Assembly: GCA_023091665.1 (NCBI GenBank)
Contig: JALJCQ010000030.1
Span: forward strand, 622,501-686,500
Reading direction: 5' to 3'
DNA from: Pythium myriotylum
Taxonomy: Eukaryota > Oomycota > Peronosporomycetes > Pythiales > Pythiaceae
Length of the DNA: 64,000 nt
Of the stretch, positions 50,710 through 62,250 are shown in pieces. The notes below the pieces were generated by a model. It searched no databases and was not told where the DNA came from. It saw nothing but the letters and a program-made list of their open reading frames with translations. The translations under genes were made by a program, and so were the position numbers. Every line of letters begins with the position of its first letter. Position 1 is the stretch's first letter.

Positions 50710-51725
50710 TGGAGATGTCGAGCATGGTGGTAGACTTGCTTGGTGGGCTTGGCAGGAGGAAATGTGAGGCCACCTAGCCATTCTCCTCCATCCACGCGTT
50801 GGAGAGCTCTTGGCTGATGATGGCTGGATCGTGACTCAGCGAATGGATACATCTTCCGTCGCCTCCAGCCAATCAACTCACCCCGTTAAAGATGACTCGC
50901 CCTTCGTCATGTCCTGATTGTGTTAGCGTGTTGCTGGATTGATCTGTTATACAACTCCCATATCCAATACTTGATACCATCGTTTCTCACAACACTAGCG
51001 AAGAACCCAGTAACCAGATCTCTCCAAGCTGATGGAGGTCCAGATTCGGAGGTCGTCGTTTCGTAAAACGAGCCAGCCGAAGTGTGCGCAGAAACCAGCC
51101 ACGGAGCCCGTCAGTGGTTTGCTGCCAAGCACCATCCTCCTCTGGCTGTCGCAGCTCCAGGGCCCGTATGCCACGTACGTGGGACCGTCATCACGGCCTC
51201 CTGCCTCCCCCGACGGCCCCTCGCTCGCCCCTACGGACATGGCATGCGTCTCGCGGACCACTTATCTTTAGATCCGCCGTCTCTAAATTTAGACTGGTTG
51301 GTATCCCATTGGACGTGGAGTCACAATCGACCACGTGGCAGCATTTTTCCGCCGCCCCCTGTAGGTATCCTCGCTCGAAACGACTGGGGTTCTCCCCTCC
51401 CATTTGGACCGGCTGTCGAGGGCTCCCGGTCCTTTGGCAGGACCCCTTTCGCAAGCCGCATACAAACACCAAGTTCTCCCGTGTGCTCAAATTCTCAGCC
51501 TCAGGTTTCGACCGAGGCTCAGCCAGCCAGTCGTTTGAAACCACCGTAGCATGAAAACTACGTGGTGTTTCCACCAATCCACGTAAATTATCTACCTTTT
51601 GACGCATATGATTGGTGGAATATGCGATCTCGTCGCCCGTCAAACCTGCTTATGGCCGGCGGGTGGTGAAGAATAAAACCCCCTGACGCAGGCCGTTGCC
51701 TTGTGTGGCTCCCCAGCTTTCTCCG
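50710..51725. other. Intergenic stretch with an inverted CCAAT pair
   Basis: About 1 kb with no gene. At 51569-51579 and 51610-51620, TTCCACCAATC and GATTGGTGGAA form an inverted repeat (11-bp arms, 30-bp gap) of two CCAAT-type sites facing each other. This is the promoter region of the highly expressed ADP/ATP carrier gene. Confidence 0.4.
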
Positions 51726-51744
51726 GCATTACGGATTTTCCTTC
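51726..51744 (+). promoter_or_regulatory. Initiator-like block of the ADP/ATP carrier gene
   Basis: GCATTACGGATTTTCCTTC ends 35 bp before the ATG (51780). It resembles the oomycete Inr/FPR consensus (CATT.. then ATTTT). Confidence 0.35.
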
Positions 51745-51779
51745 ACGTCGCCCAAGCCGCCGAAGAAACTCTAATCACC

Positions 51780-52739
51780 ATGAGCGCCCTCGCTGCCTAC
51801 AAGCCGCTCGCCACCTCGGAGAAGCAGAACCCTGCGATCTCGTTCCTCATCGATTTGGCCGCCGGCGGTGTCTCGGGTGCCATCTCGAAGACGGCTGTCG
51901 CCCCGATCGAGCGTGTCAAGCTCCTTCTCCAGGTCCAGGCCGCCTCGACCCAGATCAAGCCGGAGGACCAGTACAAGGGCATCGTCGACTGCTTCACGCG
52001 TGTCTCGCGCGAGCAGGGCGTGAGCTCGTTCTGGCGTGGTAACCTCGCCAACGTGATCCGTTACTTCCCGACGCAGGCGCTCAACTTCGCCTTCAAGGAC
52101 AAGTACAAGCAGATCTTCCTCGGCGGCGTCAAGAAGGACCAGTTCTGGCGCTTCTTCATCGGCAACCTTGCCTCGGGTGGTGCCGCCGGTGCCACCTCGC
52201 TCCTCTTCGTGTACCCGCTTGACTTTGCTCGTACCCGTCTTGCCGCTGATGTCGGCAAGGGCAAGTCGCGTCTGTACACCGGTCTCGGCAACTGCATCAC
52301 CACCATCTACAAGACCGATGGCCTCAAGGGTCTCTACCAGGGCTTCGGTGTCTCGGTCGGTGGTATCATCGTGTACCGTGCCGCCTTCTTCGGTGGTTAC
52401 GATACGCTCCGTGATGTCATGCTCAAGGACCCTAAGACGGCTCCGGTGTGGCAGAAGTGGCTCGTGGCCCAGGTTGTCACCACGGTCGCTGGTATCGTCT
52501 CGTACCCGTTCGACACGGTCCGTCGTCGCATGATGATGCAGGCTGGCCGCAAGGACATCCTCTACACCTCGACCCTTGACTGCTTCACCAAGATCCTCAA
52601 GAACGAGGGCTCGGGTGCCTTCTTCAAGGGCGCCGGCTCGAACATCATCCGTGGTACGGGCGGTGCTATCGTCCTTGTGCTGTACGATGAGTTCAAGCGT
52701 CTCATCGACCCTAACGCCAAGCCGTCGTCGGATGCTTAA
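51780..52739 (+). CDS. Mitochondrial ADP/ATP carrier (ANT)
   Basis: 319 residues, no intron, very strong codon bias (TCG, GGT, CTC and GTC), so highly expressed. Three repeats of about 100 residues with P.D/E.RV..R-type motifs ([32 protein letters not shown]). The RRRMMM signature of ADP/ATP carriers is intact. It exchanges matrix ATP for cytosolic ADP across the inner mitochondrial membrane. The start [10 protein letters not shown] at 51780 has a good context (CACCATG). The N-terminal extension is short, without a cleavable presequence. Confidence 0.97.
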   Translation: MSALAAYKPLATSEKQNPAISFLIDLAAGGVSGAISKTAVAPIERVKLLLQVQAASTQIKPEDQYKGIVDCFTRVSREQGVSSFWRGNLANVIRYFPTQALNFAFKDKYKQIFLGGVKKDQFWRFFIGNLASGGAAGATSLLFVYPLDFARTRLAADVGKGKSRLYTGLGNCITTIYKTDGLKGLYQGFGVSVGGIIVYRAAFFGGYDTLRDVMLKDPKTAPVWQKWLVAQVVTTVAGIVSYPFDTVRRRMMMQAGRKDILYTSTLDCFTKILKNEGSGAFFKGAGSNIIRGTGGAIVLVLYDEFKRLIDPNAKPSSDA

Positions 52740-53209
52740 GCGCATCTACGCGGGCGTGTCGTGAGGTAGCGACACTGAATGGCTCGTGTGCGTTCACTGC
52801 ATCGGTGCTGGGCTGTGTTGGTCTCCACAAGACGGTTGAATAGGTGGGGGACTCGTCTCTCGCAGTTCGATAGACCAGGTTTCATGAGGCTACACGTTCC
52901 TCCCCTCTCTCCTCGTCGGGGGGCGGGCGGTAAATCCGTAAAACCATCTCATTATATTTGCTGTGCATTCCCGTGAGCCACGCAACCGTCGTCGTCCTCT
53001 TTGCGATCTTTTAGCAGGAAATTGTACCCCAGGAAGCACAAATCTCGCTTGAGTGACATCCTACAGCGCAGACTTTAGTGACCAAGTTTCCGTTGCCGTA
53101 TTTTTGGGACCGACGAATATGGGCGAGAGAGGAGATGGCCGACGTCTATTAGTGGCTGTTACGCGACACGTCCACGCGGGCCGCGTTGCCGTCGCCGGCA
53201 TCTTTGCCG
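52740..53209. other. Intergenic stretch, nothing supported
   Basis: About 470 bp between the ADP/ATP carrier stop and the next gene, holding the carrier's 3' sequence and the next promoter. GC-rich, with no gene recognised. Confidence 0.4.
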
Positions 53210-56200
53210 ATGGACGGCCGTGCGCTGGAGCCTGCGCTGGGCACGCCGCCCGGATCACCGGGGCCTCGCCACGACGAGAGCGACAGGGCTCTGGCGTCTT
53301 CCAAGGCCGAGAAGTATGCGCTCGATGACGCGCCTGTGGCGTCGCCGCGCGATTCGCTGGGCGCATCAACTGACACCATTGACAGCGGACGAGCAGAGGA
53401 AGAGAGACAGAAGAAAGCCGCGCTGGGCGAAGACAACGACGAGGATGAGTTCCACGATATTGCGCTGAATGGCGTCGGGGTTGTGACCAAGTCGATTTAC
53501 AAGGAGAAGCGGGGTTTCCTCTCGCGGCTGCGAGACGCATCGTCGTCTGTGAGAAGCAAATATGCGCCTAGCGATACGGTAAATCACGCTGTGATCCCTG
53601 CAGACGGACAACACAAGGCAGTGTCGACGATCGATGATCCAAAGCTGATACGACGGAAGGTGGAGGACGCGAGTGCCAACGTGGAGGTCGTGTTGGAAGG
53701 CGAGGAGCCAATCCACGTAGCGATTGACCAAATACCCCTTCCACCGCAAAGCCGCTTGCAAGATGTAGAGCGACGAACAGTCCATGAACAAGGATTCCCG
53801 AACGACGAAGTGAGCGAAGATCGTGATACCGCCCCTCAGGTCGTTATTCACTCCGCTGAGAGTGATTCGGACTCGGGTTTTGCCACTCTCAATCCTGTCA
53901 TCAACCGAACAGGTCGAGGAAAGCGTGGGTCAACCTCGGCGATTGCTTCAAATCCAAGTGGTGGATGCAATCCGCCCGTCCTGCTCAGTCTTCCTGTTGC
54001 TGAGGAATCTGCCGAGCCTAATGAGCGCTTGCTTCTCGTCATCCACGCTCTGGGAGCTACGGGGCTTGCAAAAGTTGAGAGGTTCGGCACACAATCGACA
54101 TTGCTTGAAATGCGGCTGTGCGAATCAGCAGAACAACTTTCTAGTGGGGCGGCTCATTTGCCGTATCTGCGGACGGCTGTACATAGGAAAGGAGGATCTG
54201 AGGCCCAGTGGAATCAGCAATTCACAACGGGGCTACAATCGAAGTCCCGCCAGCAGTTGCATATTGCAGTAAGAACGCACAGCAAACTGCTTGTTGGGGA
54301 ATCAATGGTGCCGTTAATTGCTGTCACGGACGAATTGTATGACCAGCACTTTTCCATTTATCGGACGGCAGCTGATGGCTCGAGGGAGAATGCAGGACAA
54401 GTTCACCTCCAGTTGCGGATAAAGGAGAGTCACACAGTATCAATCAATCCTCCACTTGTTGTTGCGAATCCGACCCTCCTTTCCAGACGCATCGAGATCC
54501 CACCAGTTCTTCGCAATGGGGCACTGATGTTCAAGATTCCGTATCATACCCATGGATTACTTGGCTCAGTGTCCTCCAAGCGCCAGTGGATTTCAGTTTC
54601 TGGTGGCGGTCAGACTGACGATGTCTACGTCACTTGGTGCGACCCTATCGACACGAGTGAGAAGAGTCGTCGCCTTGACGTCAATCTTATCACTGAAATT
54701 CGTGAAGGCGCTCAAACTAAGGCCTTCGAAAGGTTCTTACAGAGCGAGCCCAGTACAGTCGCAAGGGAGTCCGGCAGGTGCTTTTCAATTGTTTCGAAAA
54801 CCAGAACGCTAGATTTAGTCGCAGCGAGCAAAGAGGATGCTGCGGTATGGATATATTGTCTTCGTCAAGTCGTATTCGGTGTTCACGACCCCTCTGTCAC
54901 GGCACCTGCTCAAGCGATTGACGACCACCGACAGTCTGCTCGAATTTCTCGAGATCCACAGCCCCAAAGTTCAAGTACGTCAAAGAAAGAACACCTACAA
55001 CAATGGAGATCGTACGTCTTCGACTTCGCTCGCCATGATGAGATCGATTCTATATCAAAGTATCTACATGAAGGTTGCCCCGTTGACTTATTGGAGACTG
55101 GTACAGGAGATACATTGCTAATGCTGGCATGTCGACTGGGCAACACGAAGCTGGTTGAGCTCTGCTTGCAATGGCGAGCAAAGAATGATCCTCACCCGGA
55201 GTTTGGCGAAACCGCCTTGCAAGTCGCCGTGAATGCTGGGCACTCCGAGTGCCTTCGTTTGATCCTTTCAACAGCTGCGAACAGTGATATGGATTCCGAG
55301 ATAGTCAACCACATCGACTCGAGTAACAACGCTCCACTTCATGTAGCTGCTAGAAAGGGCGATCTAGCGTGCTTGCAACTTCTACTGCACCACGGCGCCG
55401 ACATATGTGTCGTGGAAGAGTTTGGACGCACCCCTTTGCATTGTGCTGCGTTGAGCGGTAGTTTGGACTGTGTTGCATATCTGCTTGACGTAGGTGGAGA
55501 CTCGGTATTGAATGCTGGCGACCATGACGGGGATACTGCACTCCATTACGCGGCATTAGCTGGCGAAGAAAACATCGTCAAACTCCTACTAGAGAGTGCA
55601 GCGGAAATTCAGTCAGCAAATACTCACGGTGAAACCGCTTTGGACTTGGCGCGAAGGGAGAATCATTCCGCGTGTGAGCAGCTAATAGCGAAATATGTCC
55701 ATGCCGACTCAGTTGAGAAACCATCTGCTGAACACGACGGTGCATCCTCATTACTTCCATCACGCCAGAAGTACGAGTATGTCGATTGCGACGATGAAAC
55801 TGACGGGATGGATGAAGGTGAAGAACGCGAACTTGATGACCTTGAGGCTTACATGGAACCAAGTTACAGCCCCGTCCGGCGTGGTCCAATTGAAAGTGTT
55901 CAGAGAGAAGAGTTGGTGTTGGCTCACATTGGCGACTTCCGTATACCGCACTCCTCGTGTAGCCCCCCACCGATAACTCGAAGCCAAACAATCTCACCAA
56001 GCGCTCGTGTACGTGAGGTTCTAGCGTCTCACAGAGAGCGAATGTCGATGTATCGACCTCCTCCTGTCCCACCATTTCGGTCTCACTCCGCGAGAGATGA
56101 ATTTTGCGGCCAATACGCCCTTGATCGAACTTGGATCCCTCCACGGCAAGCACTTACCGAGCGTTTCGATCGTGAACATCGACGGGACCGCGGATATTCT

Positions 56201-58093
56201 CACCCGAGATACGAACGCTACGATATTGAAGGGTCAAATTTTCCATACGACAAGTATGTGGCGGCAACAACGTCCTTCGGGGATGATCGATATCTCTCGG
56301 CACCACCCACACGAGGACGAACCATGAGTGCAATGTCTAGTTATGCTTACCTTTCACATGAAGTGCAAGAGTGTGGCCAGTTGCACAGTCAGCAGCAGTA
56401 CTATCACAATCACGATTGGCGGCAAAACCGTAGTTACATAGCAAACTCGCACCACTATGGTGCATGGGAGGACGCCCGCGAGGAACGAAGTGGTGCGACC
56501 TCAGCTCAGCTCGAGGTAACACCTGATTCGTGTCTTTGGGATACGTACTACTCAGATGAAGGATATCCGTACTATGTAAACCGAAGAACTGGGGAGTCTC
56601 AATGGGAAAACCCGTTTGAAGCAGTCCCGCAGCCACAAGAACCGCCACCTGCGCCGCCAGTACTGGTTCATATTGACAGTGAAGTTTTTTCGGGGTATCC
56701 GGCAGAGACAGTTTTGGCTGGCAATCGCATGCAAAATTACCTGAAGGTATCAACTGAAGAGACATTATTGCAAGATGGAAGATCGACTGCCGTGGCCCCA
56801 ATTCACCCATCAGGTAGAACATCCCCGAGTAGAAATGGCGACAGGAGTGTGGAGCTCTCGGCTTGCAGATCTCCGAGCTCGAAGTATGAGGTGAGGACGG
56901 GGTTGACGCTAACAGTCGATGTCGCTAGTCCTCAAAGGCAAGAAGGTAGGGTATGTAATCTTGCTTTTCCTCGCATGTGACCTGACTGTGGCACTGCACC
57001 CGGTAGATCGACCAGTTTACATCGCTTCTCCTCGCTCACATAGCCCGCGCAAATCAGCAAACGGCAGAGAACCTGAGATCACCAACGAGACTTTAGGGAA
57101 GGTATGTGTAAGAGACTTTGTATTGTGTAAGTATTCAGAAATGCTCACTTATCGATGCTGTTTTCAGTCCCCTAGAGCTTCATCCCCCCGTGGAAAATCG
57201 AAGAACGTACAAATCATTGATTTAAAACGAGCGAATAATCTTGCAATGGCTCTTGCAAGCTTCAAGATTAATGGACGCAACGAACAAGTTGTTCAAGCCA
57301 TCGCGAGTCTGGACGACAAAGTTGTGAACGCGGAACTACTTCTCTGTCTGCAGCGTTTCTTCCCGACCGACGAGGAAACGGCCGCCTTGAAGTCGTTCGA
57401 GGGAACTCTGAATAGCTTGGGGCCAGCGGAGCGCTTCTTTTTTCAGCTACTCCGAGTCCCCGATGTCACACAGAAGATGGAGTACTTCTTGTACAAGCTC
57501 CAGTTTGGTCGAAGTTATCGAATCGTACACTCAAGGATACAGGTGGTGAAACGCGCCTGCAGAGATCTTGTAGAGAACTACTCATTTGTTCAAGCTCTCA
57601 CAGAGGTGAATTGCGTTTGTCTATTACCTCAGTTGAGATTCGTTCTTACAAGTATTTGTTCCAGTTTTTCAAAAAGAAGAACACTACGTCGCTTCAAACT
57701 ATTCAAGCAGACGTGTCCACATTCCGACTGGAATATCTCCCTCGCGTGGACGACAAGCTTCACTCTTTCCACGACGACTTACAAAAAGCATCCGAGATCG
57801 ATCTATTCGATCTTCAGCTCCACATCAACCGCCTACTTACAGGTATCCGACCACTTCAGGCATTTGTTGACAGAACGAGTCCACCGGACGATCAGGATAT
57901 CACTGCCCACGATGTTCTCCAGCGCTTTCTTCGCGATACACGCGGGAAGCTGAGCGATCTGGAGTCCGAATACGAGAGTCTAGGGCAGTGGGAGAACCGA
58001 GTACTCGGACTATTTGGAGAGAGCAGAGCAACATGCCAGCTCACAGCAATACTCGAGTGTGTTTGCTCAATTTTGGAGAATGCAAGGTGTTAA
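53210..58093 (+). CDS. C2/PH/ankyrin/WW protein with a partial formin (FH2) domain, four exons
   Basis: 1565 residues. Exons 53210-56945, 57007-57101, 57168-57605 and 57665-58093; all GT..AG, total whole codons. The start MDGRALEPA follows no in-frame ATG upstream. Domains: C2-like (about 265-410), PH-like (about 450-575), ankyrin repeats (about 635-830: DTLLMLACRLGN, APLHVAARKGD, TPLHCAALSGS, TALHYAALAGE), a disordered linker, a WW domain (about 1110-1140: YPYYVNRRTGESQWENP). FH2 begins at NVQIIDLKRANNLAMAL and ends at LGLFGE. The FH2 lasso/linker is absent and the GN-motif helix is missing between SFVQAL and the NTTSLQTI block. An actin-cortex scaffold is likely; nucleation is doubtful. Confidence 0.85.
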
Positions 58094-58634
58094 TAGTAGT
58101 ATGATTGCAAATGAACTCTCGTTAGATGTTCTTGCGCAGATGTAGGGGGTGTTGCAACTCGCTTTTGTCGGTCAGTATCGGTATGCGGTATCCACCGATA
58201 CAAAAGCGCGGCCAAATTCCAGAGATAAGAGGTATTTCCAAACCACTTCTCGTTTAGAAGGCAACACAATTGTCCGATACGCAAACTGTCGAGCTCTTGC
58301 TCGTGCAGTATCCAACGACGTCGGCCTTCACGAATATAAGCTTCGCGATCTCCCTCAGACTTGGAGTAGTCGTGTCTCATACCCGGCCTTCAGAAGCAAA
58401 ATCTTTGGATAATCTCATCCGACCATCCTCATCAAGTTGACATCACTACAAATGTTGGTTCTAAATGCGTGGCATCGTTTGTTCCCACGATCAACTCCTC
58501 TGACTTTAAAGAACACAACACTCGAGGGTCAGGGTCGGAAAAACGTAATCCATAAACGGATAGATCTGCCACTGCAATACTCGAGTGTGTTTGCTCAAAT
58601 TTGGAGAATGCAAGGTGTTAATAGTAGTATGATT
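58046..58634 (+). repeat. 61-bp direct repeat flanking 467 bp
   Basis: 58046-58106 and 58574-58634 are identical except for one base (T/A near the middle). The first copy includes the formin-gene stop. The sequence between (58107-58573) carries a small inverted repeat (CGCTTTTGT…ACAAAAGCG) and no gene. Confidence 0.9.
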
Positions 58635-58663
58635 AAATGAGCTGCGGTCCTCGCAAGTGAGCA

Positions 58664-59203
58664 CTAGTAGTAGCCTGCGCTACCTCCAGCACCAGGAGAG
58701 TAGTGTGACGAAGTGCCTAGGGTTCCACTCGAGCCTTGGCGTTCTGGCGGGTATTCGCGAATGTTGACCGCATACTTCTCGTTCTTCTTGGCTTCCTCAG
58801 CCCACTGTAAGTGGTCATACGTTGGCTCACGCATCTGGATACGTCGCAAGATCGACTGGTTCTCAGCCGTGATCTTCTGCAGCTCACGCTTGCGGAACTC
58901 CTTGTTAAGACTGTGGCTGTACGCGACGGACTGGTTCTTGTTGTCGAGAGTCTCATTCTGCATGATGTGCGACATCTTCTCGAGCAAGATGCGGTTTTCG
59001 CGCTCGATCTCGGCATACCGCTCTTCCTTCATCTGCTCTCGCTTGAGGTTCTTGCGTAGATGCTGCGGGCGGTGTGGCTCGCTGTTGTCGATCGAGCTCT
59101 TGATTGTGTGGAGCTTTTGGCGGTGAATGTCTTGACACTTCTGGTAGTAGGCCGAGTCAGTGTGCTTGTTGAGTGTCGGCAGCGCCTTGCGTCCACGGTC
59201 CAT
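58664..59203 (-). CDS. CFAP97 (KIAA1430/hemingway)-family ciliary protein
   Basis: 179 residues, intronless. The conserved CFAP97 block is seen: YAEIERENRILLEKMSHIM, then YSHSLNKEFRKRELQKI and ENQSILRRI. The N-terminal part (AYYQKCQDIHRQKLHTIKSS) fits too, and the tail is Gly/Ser/Tyr-rich. Members act in motile cilia and flagella. Start MDRGRKALPTL at 59203. It lies 277 bp from the divergent CCDC103-like gene; the two may share a promoter region. Confidence 0.85.
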   Translation of the reverse strand: MDRGRKALPTLNKHTDSAYYQKCQDIHRQKLHTIKSSIDNSEPHRPQHLRKNLKREQMKEERYAEIERENRILLEKMSHIMQNETLDNKNQSVAYSHSLNKEFRKRELQKITAENQSILRRIQMREPTYDHLQWAEEAKKNEKYAVNIREYPPERQGSSGTLGTSSHYSPGAGGSAGYY

Positions 59204-59480
59204 GGCTGCCTCTTAGAGAGATAGTGAAGGGGTTCTAGCAGTGAACTTCTGTATGCAATGCCATTGGGTTCTGGTGCTTCCAACGCACCCGCCAAGAACC
59301 ACTCGAGTTTCCCCTATAAATACGGATCAGACAATGTGTAGCCATCTCTTCCGTCCATCAAAAGGTTACGTGTCGTTTCGAGGCATGGTTACGAAAAATA
59401 AACCTATTAAATTCAGGTTTAGAAATCTTGAAAAGACGCATGAGTTGGCGATCCATGTACTTGCAACGACTCCAGCGAAG

Positions 59481-60335
59481 ATGATCAAGCAGCCTGCACG
59501 CGAGCCACAGCAACAGGCGCTGACATCAATTGAGCACGGAAGCTTCGACACGGCTGCACTGCAGCAGGAGTTAGCTCAGGCCCTCGAGGATGATCGGAAG
59601 TATCGGCTGACGGACTCGATGAAGAAGCGTGCGATCCACACAGCGGCCACCTACGACGAGTTCAAGGTCTTGAGAAAAGCTTCCATCTTCGAATATGTCA
59701 TAGTTATCTTGTTTGACTTTCTAAGCTGATTACAGAACCTCGTGGCTTGCGCGGATCTCAAACCAATGACCCAGAAGGAGCTCCGCAGTTTCTCCAAAAG
59801 CGAGCGTTCGACAAACCTAACGTACAAGCCGAAGAGCCGCAAGAGTTATGGCAGCGATCTTCGACTTCAACCAGAAGTTGTGACTGAACCACCGAAGACG
59901 GCCATCGAGTTTGCTCGACAATGGAAGCGATCTCTGCACTCCATAGAGGAGAAATATAGGTCAGGATACACGATGGGCGAGGTGTGAGGGTTTCCTCTAA
60001 GATGTGCTTCTCTCAGATATCTGAAGCTTACAACGGCTGTCCGCATGGGTGAATTGTTCAAGTCGGACATTGACGCCGACTTGTTGGCTGAAGTAGTGTC
60101 TGTCATCCTTGCGATGATGAAGAAGCAATCCAGCAATGATGAGAGTGAAGACGATTCAGAGTTTGCGTACAACATCCTCGAAGCATTTGCCAAGACTGGC
60201 CGATTTGCGCTGACCATTGACTTCCTGGACAACAACCAGACAGAGAAACTACGGGATCTGTTCGCACTGCTCGAAAGAGCCGAGAAACTCAACGGACTCG
60301 ACCTCGCCAAACTTCGACTTCAGTACAAAATGTAG
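59481..60335 (+). CDS. CCDC103/DNAAF19-like dynein arm factor, three exons
   Basis: 242 residues. Exons 59481-59666, 59736-59959 and 60017-60335; the first donor (GTCTTG) is less canonical. The coiled-coil start LQQELAQALEDDRKYRLTDSMKKRAI, followed by TYDEFKNLVACADLKPMTQKE, is the CCDC103 signature. The C-terminal helical domain (MGELFKSDIDADLLAEVV, GRFALTIDFLD) matches the RPAP3-like end of the family. CCDC103 binds and stabilises outer dynein arms on the axoneme. The ATG at 59481 is chosen by family length; an upstream in-frame ATG at 59385 is possible. Confidence 0.85.
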
Positions 60336-60441
60336 ACGCTCGACGAAAAAAATCAACTACAAAGCATGTTTCTCGATATAATTTACGCTCATCAGACTGC
60401 GTGGCTTCTAATATGAATCGTCTCTACTTGTCCAAACAATT

Positions 60442-61928
60442 TTATGCTTTGGGTTCTGACTCTCCCCACACGAAGTACTCAATCGAAGATTTTGCGCACA
60501 GTACACCAAGCGTCAGCAGGAAGCAACCCATACCGCGCATAATGTAGGCGATCGTCTGCTTCTTGAGCTTCTGTTATAGTGAACGCACATTGATCGTGAG
60601 AACACTATGCTGTATAGCAGTTTGGCAAGTCGACGAACCTGCTTGTACTTCTGCAGCAAGGAAATCAGAATAAAGAACCACGTCGACACTCCACAGCACA
60701 CGCCGAGTCCAAACACGAATGCAAGAAAGAGCGTGAAGTCGAGGAGGCCAGTTCCGTAGACTAACAATCCAGATCACGTAAGTGCTCAACACGTTCCACT
60801 GTCGCCAAAACGTTTTCCACGCACCTGACGTGATTGCTCCGGTGTACGTCGCGAGCAACGAAGGATTGATGCCCGACATTGTGAGTCCCATGAGGATATT
60901 ACGAAGAATTTCTTCTCTTTGCGATCGCGTCCGCATTCCTTTGTGCGGCGCCGAAGAGGGATCCACGTCGAGAGGTGATTTGGCCTCAGATTTTAAAAAG
61001 ATTAGGCCGACAATCGTAAACATGACAGCACCGAGAACCCTATTGGATATAGGATTCACAATGGGTAAGCACAACAATGTGGTTGAACGCAGTCCTAGGA
61101 TAACTCACTTGGAGACCGGTAGCAACCATTTGGCTCCAGCAAGGAAACTGCCAAAACCCCAGAAGGCAACACCCGCGTATGTCTAGAAAAATGAAGACGC
61201 AACATCAGTACATACTGTCTCCAGCTTTTCTACCCGAACGTGTACACACGTACCGCCTCGGACATGGCGCCACCCACTGCAATCGTCAAAGCAGTTTGGT
61301 ACTTGCCTTGAATACCGAGCTTGAGCACCATCGCGGATGTCGGCCCGGCAACTGGCACGGATCCCAGGAACCCGAAGCAGAAGCCCGCGAGCAGCGGCAG
61401 GACCAAGCGTACAAAATACGGCAGCTGCGATGCCGGTGTCGTGGGCACTTTCATGGCTTCTCCGTCTCCTCCGGTATCCTTCTTGATCTCCTCTTTCTCC
61501 CCATCCTTCGGTGGCTGTGCAGCAATGATCGGCTGCGGCGGTTCTCCCGGATCTGCGTCGTCTTCAGGGTCATCACGTCGCAGTCCTGGCCGTTGGTTGT
61601 CGCCATCTCCAAGCACTTTCTCATCCACGGGCAGCACGGGCGCGTGCGTCACTGGAGGCGCCTGGAAGCCCGGTCGGCTGTGGATCGTGATGTCGTGGCC
61701 CGGCGCGGCGCCGTCGTGGCCGGCGAAGGTGACCATGAGGACGTAGAGGAGCACGAGCGCCGCGACTGAGCCGACGAGCGCGCCTTTCTTCATGCGCTTG
61801 TACGGGTCCGAGAGGAAGCGCATGGTGCGGTGGTAGAGCGGCAGCATGGCGGCGGCGGCCGAGTCGCGCCGCGAGAACTTGTCTTTGCCGGCGGCGTAGC
61901 CGTCGTCGCCTCGGATCGTCAGGCGCAT
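60442..61928 (-). CDS. LysE-type translocator-like membrane protein, five exons
   Basis: 404 residues. Exons 61928-61254, 61182-61109, 61039-60825, 60760-60639 and 60570-60442; all GT..AG and phases match. An N-terminal anchor (ALVGSVAALVLLYVLMVTF, about residues 50-68) precedes a long charged, Pro-rich segment (about 70-165, EEIKKDTGGDGE). The LysE domain begins at about 175: FLGSVPVAGPTSAMVLKLGIQGKY (LysE GP motif) and VGGAMSEA, then VLGAVMFTIVGLIFL. About six hydrophobic segments follow. LysE transporters export amino acids in bacteria; a substrate here is not known. The extra helix and charged arm are eukaryote-specific additions. Confidence 0.8.
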
Positions 61929-62250
61929 GATGACGACGGTTTTGGACGCGAGGCCTCGTGAGAAGCTACGTTGAGACAGACCTTGCGCCTGGGTATAGCG
62001 ACCTTTGAGGAATTGAAAAACCTCGTTTTAAAGACATGCGGCACTGTCTGTCTGTCTCCATGCATGCGATTGGGCCAAATCTAGTCGATCTTGGTTCTGA
62101 TCAGACCGATTTTTATTGGCTATAAATTGACTTTCCCAATATCCATTGGTTGAAACTCTGCGCACCTACTAACCCAGGTGAAAATGGACCCACTTTGGCA
62201 GGGCCCACTTCAACCGACCCGTAGCTGCTGAAGAGGTACGCCGCAGCCGA
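61929..62250. other. Intergenic stretch between divergent genes
   Basis: About 320 bp separates the LysE-like start from the WD40 gene start. No gene. It should hold two promoters; no strong initiator match was picked. Confidence 0.4.
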
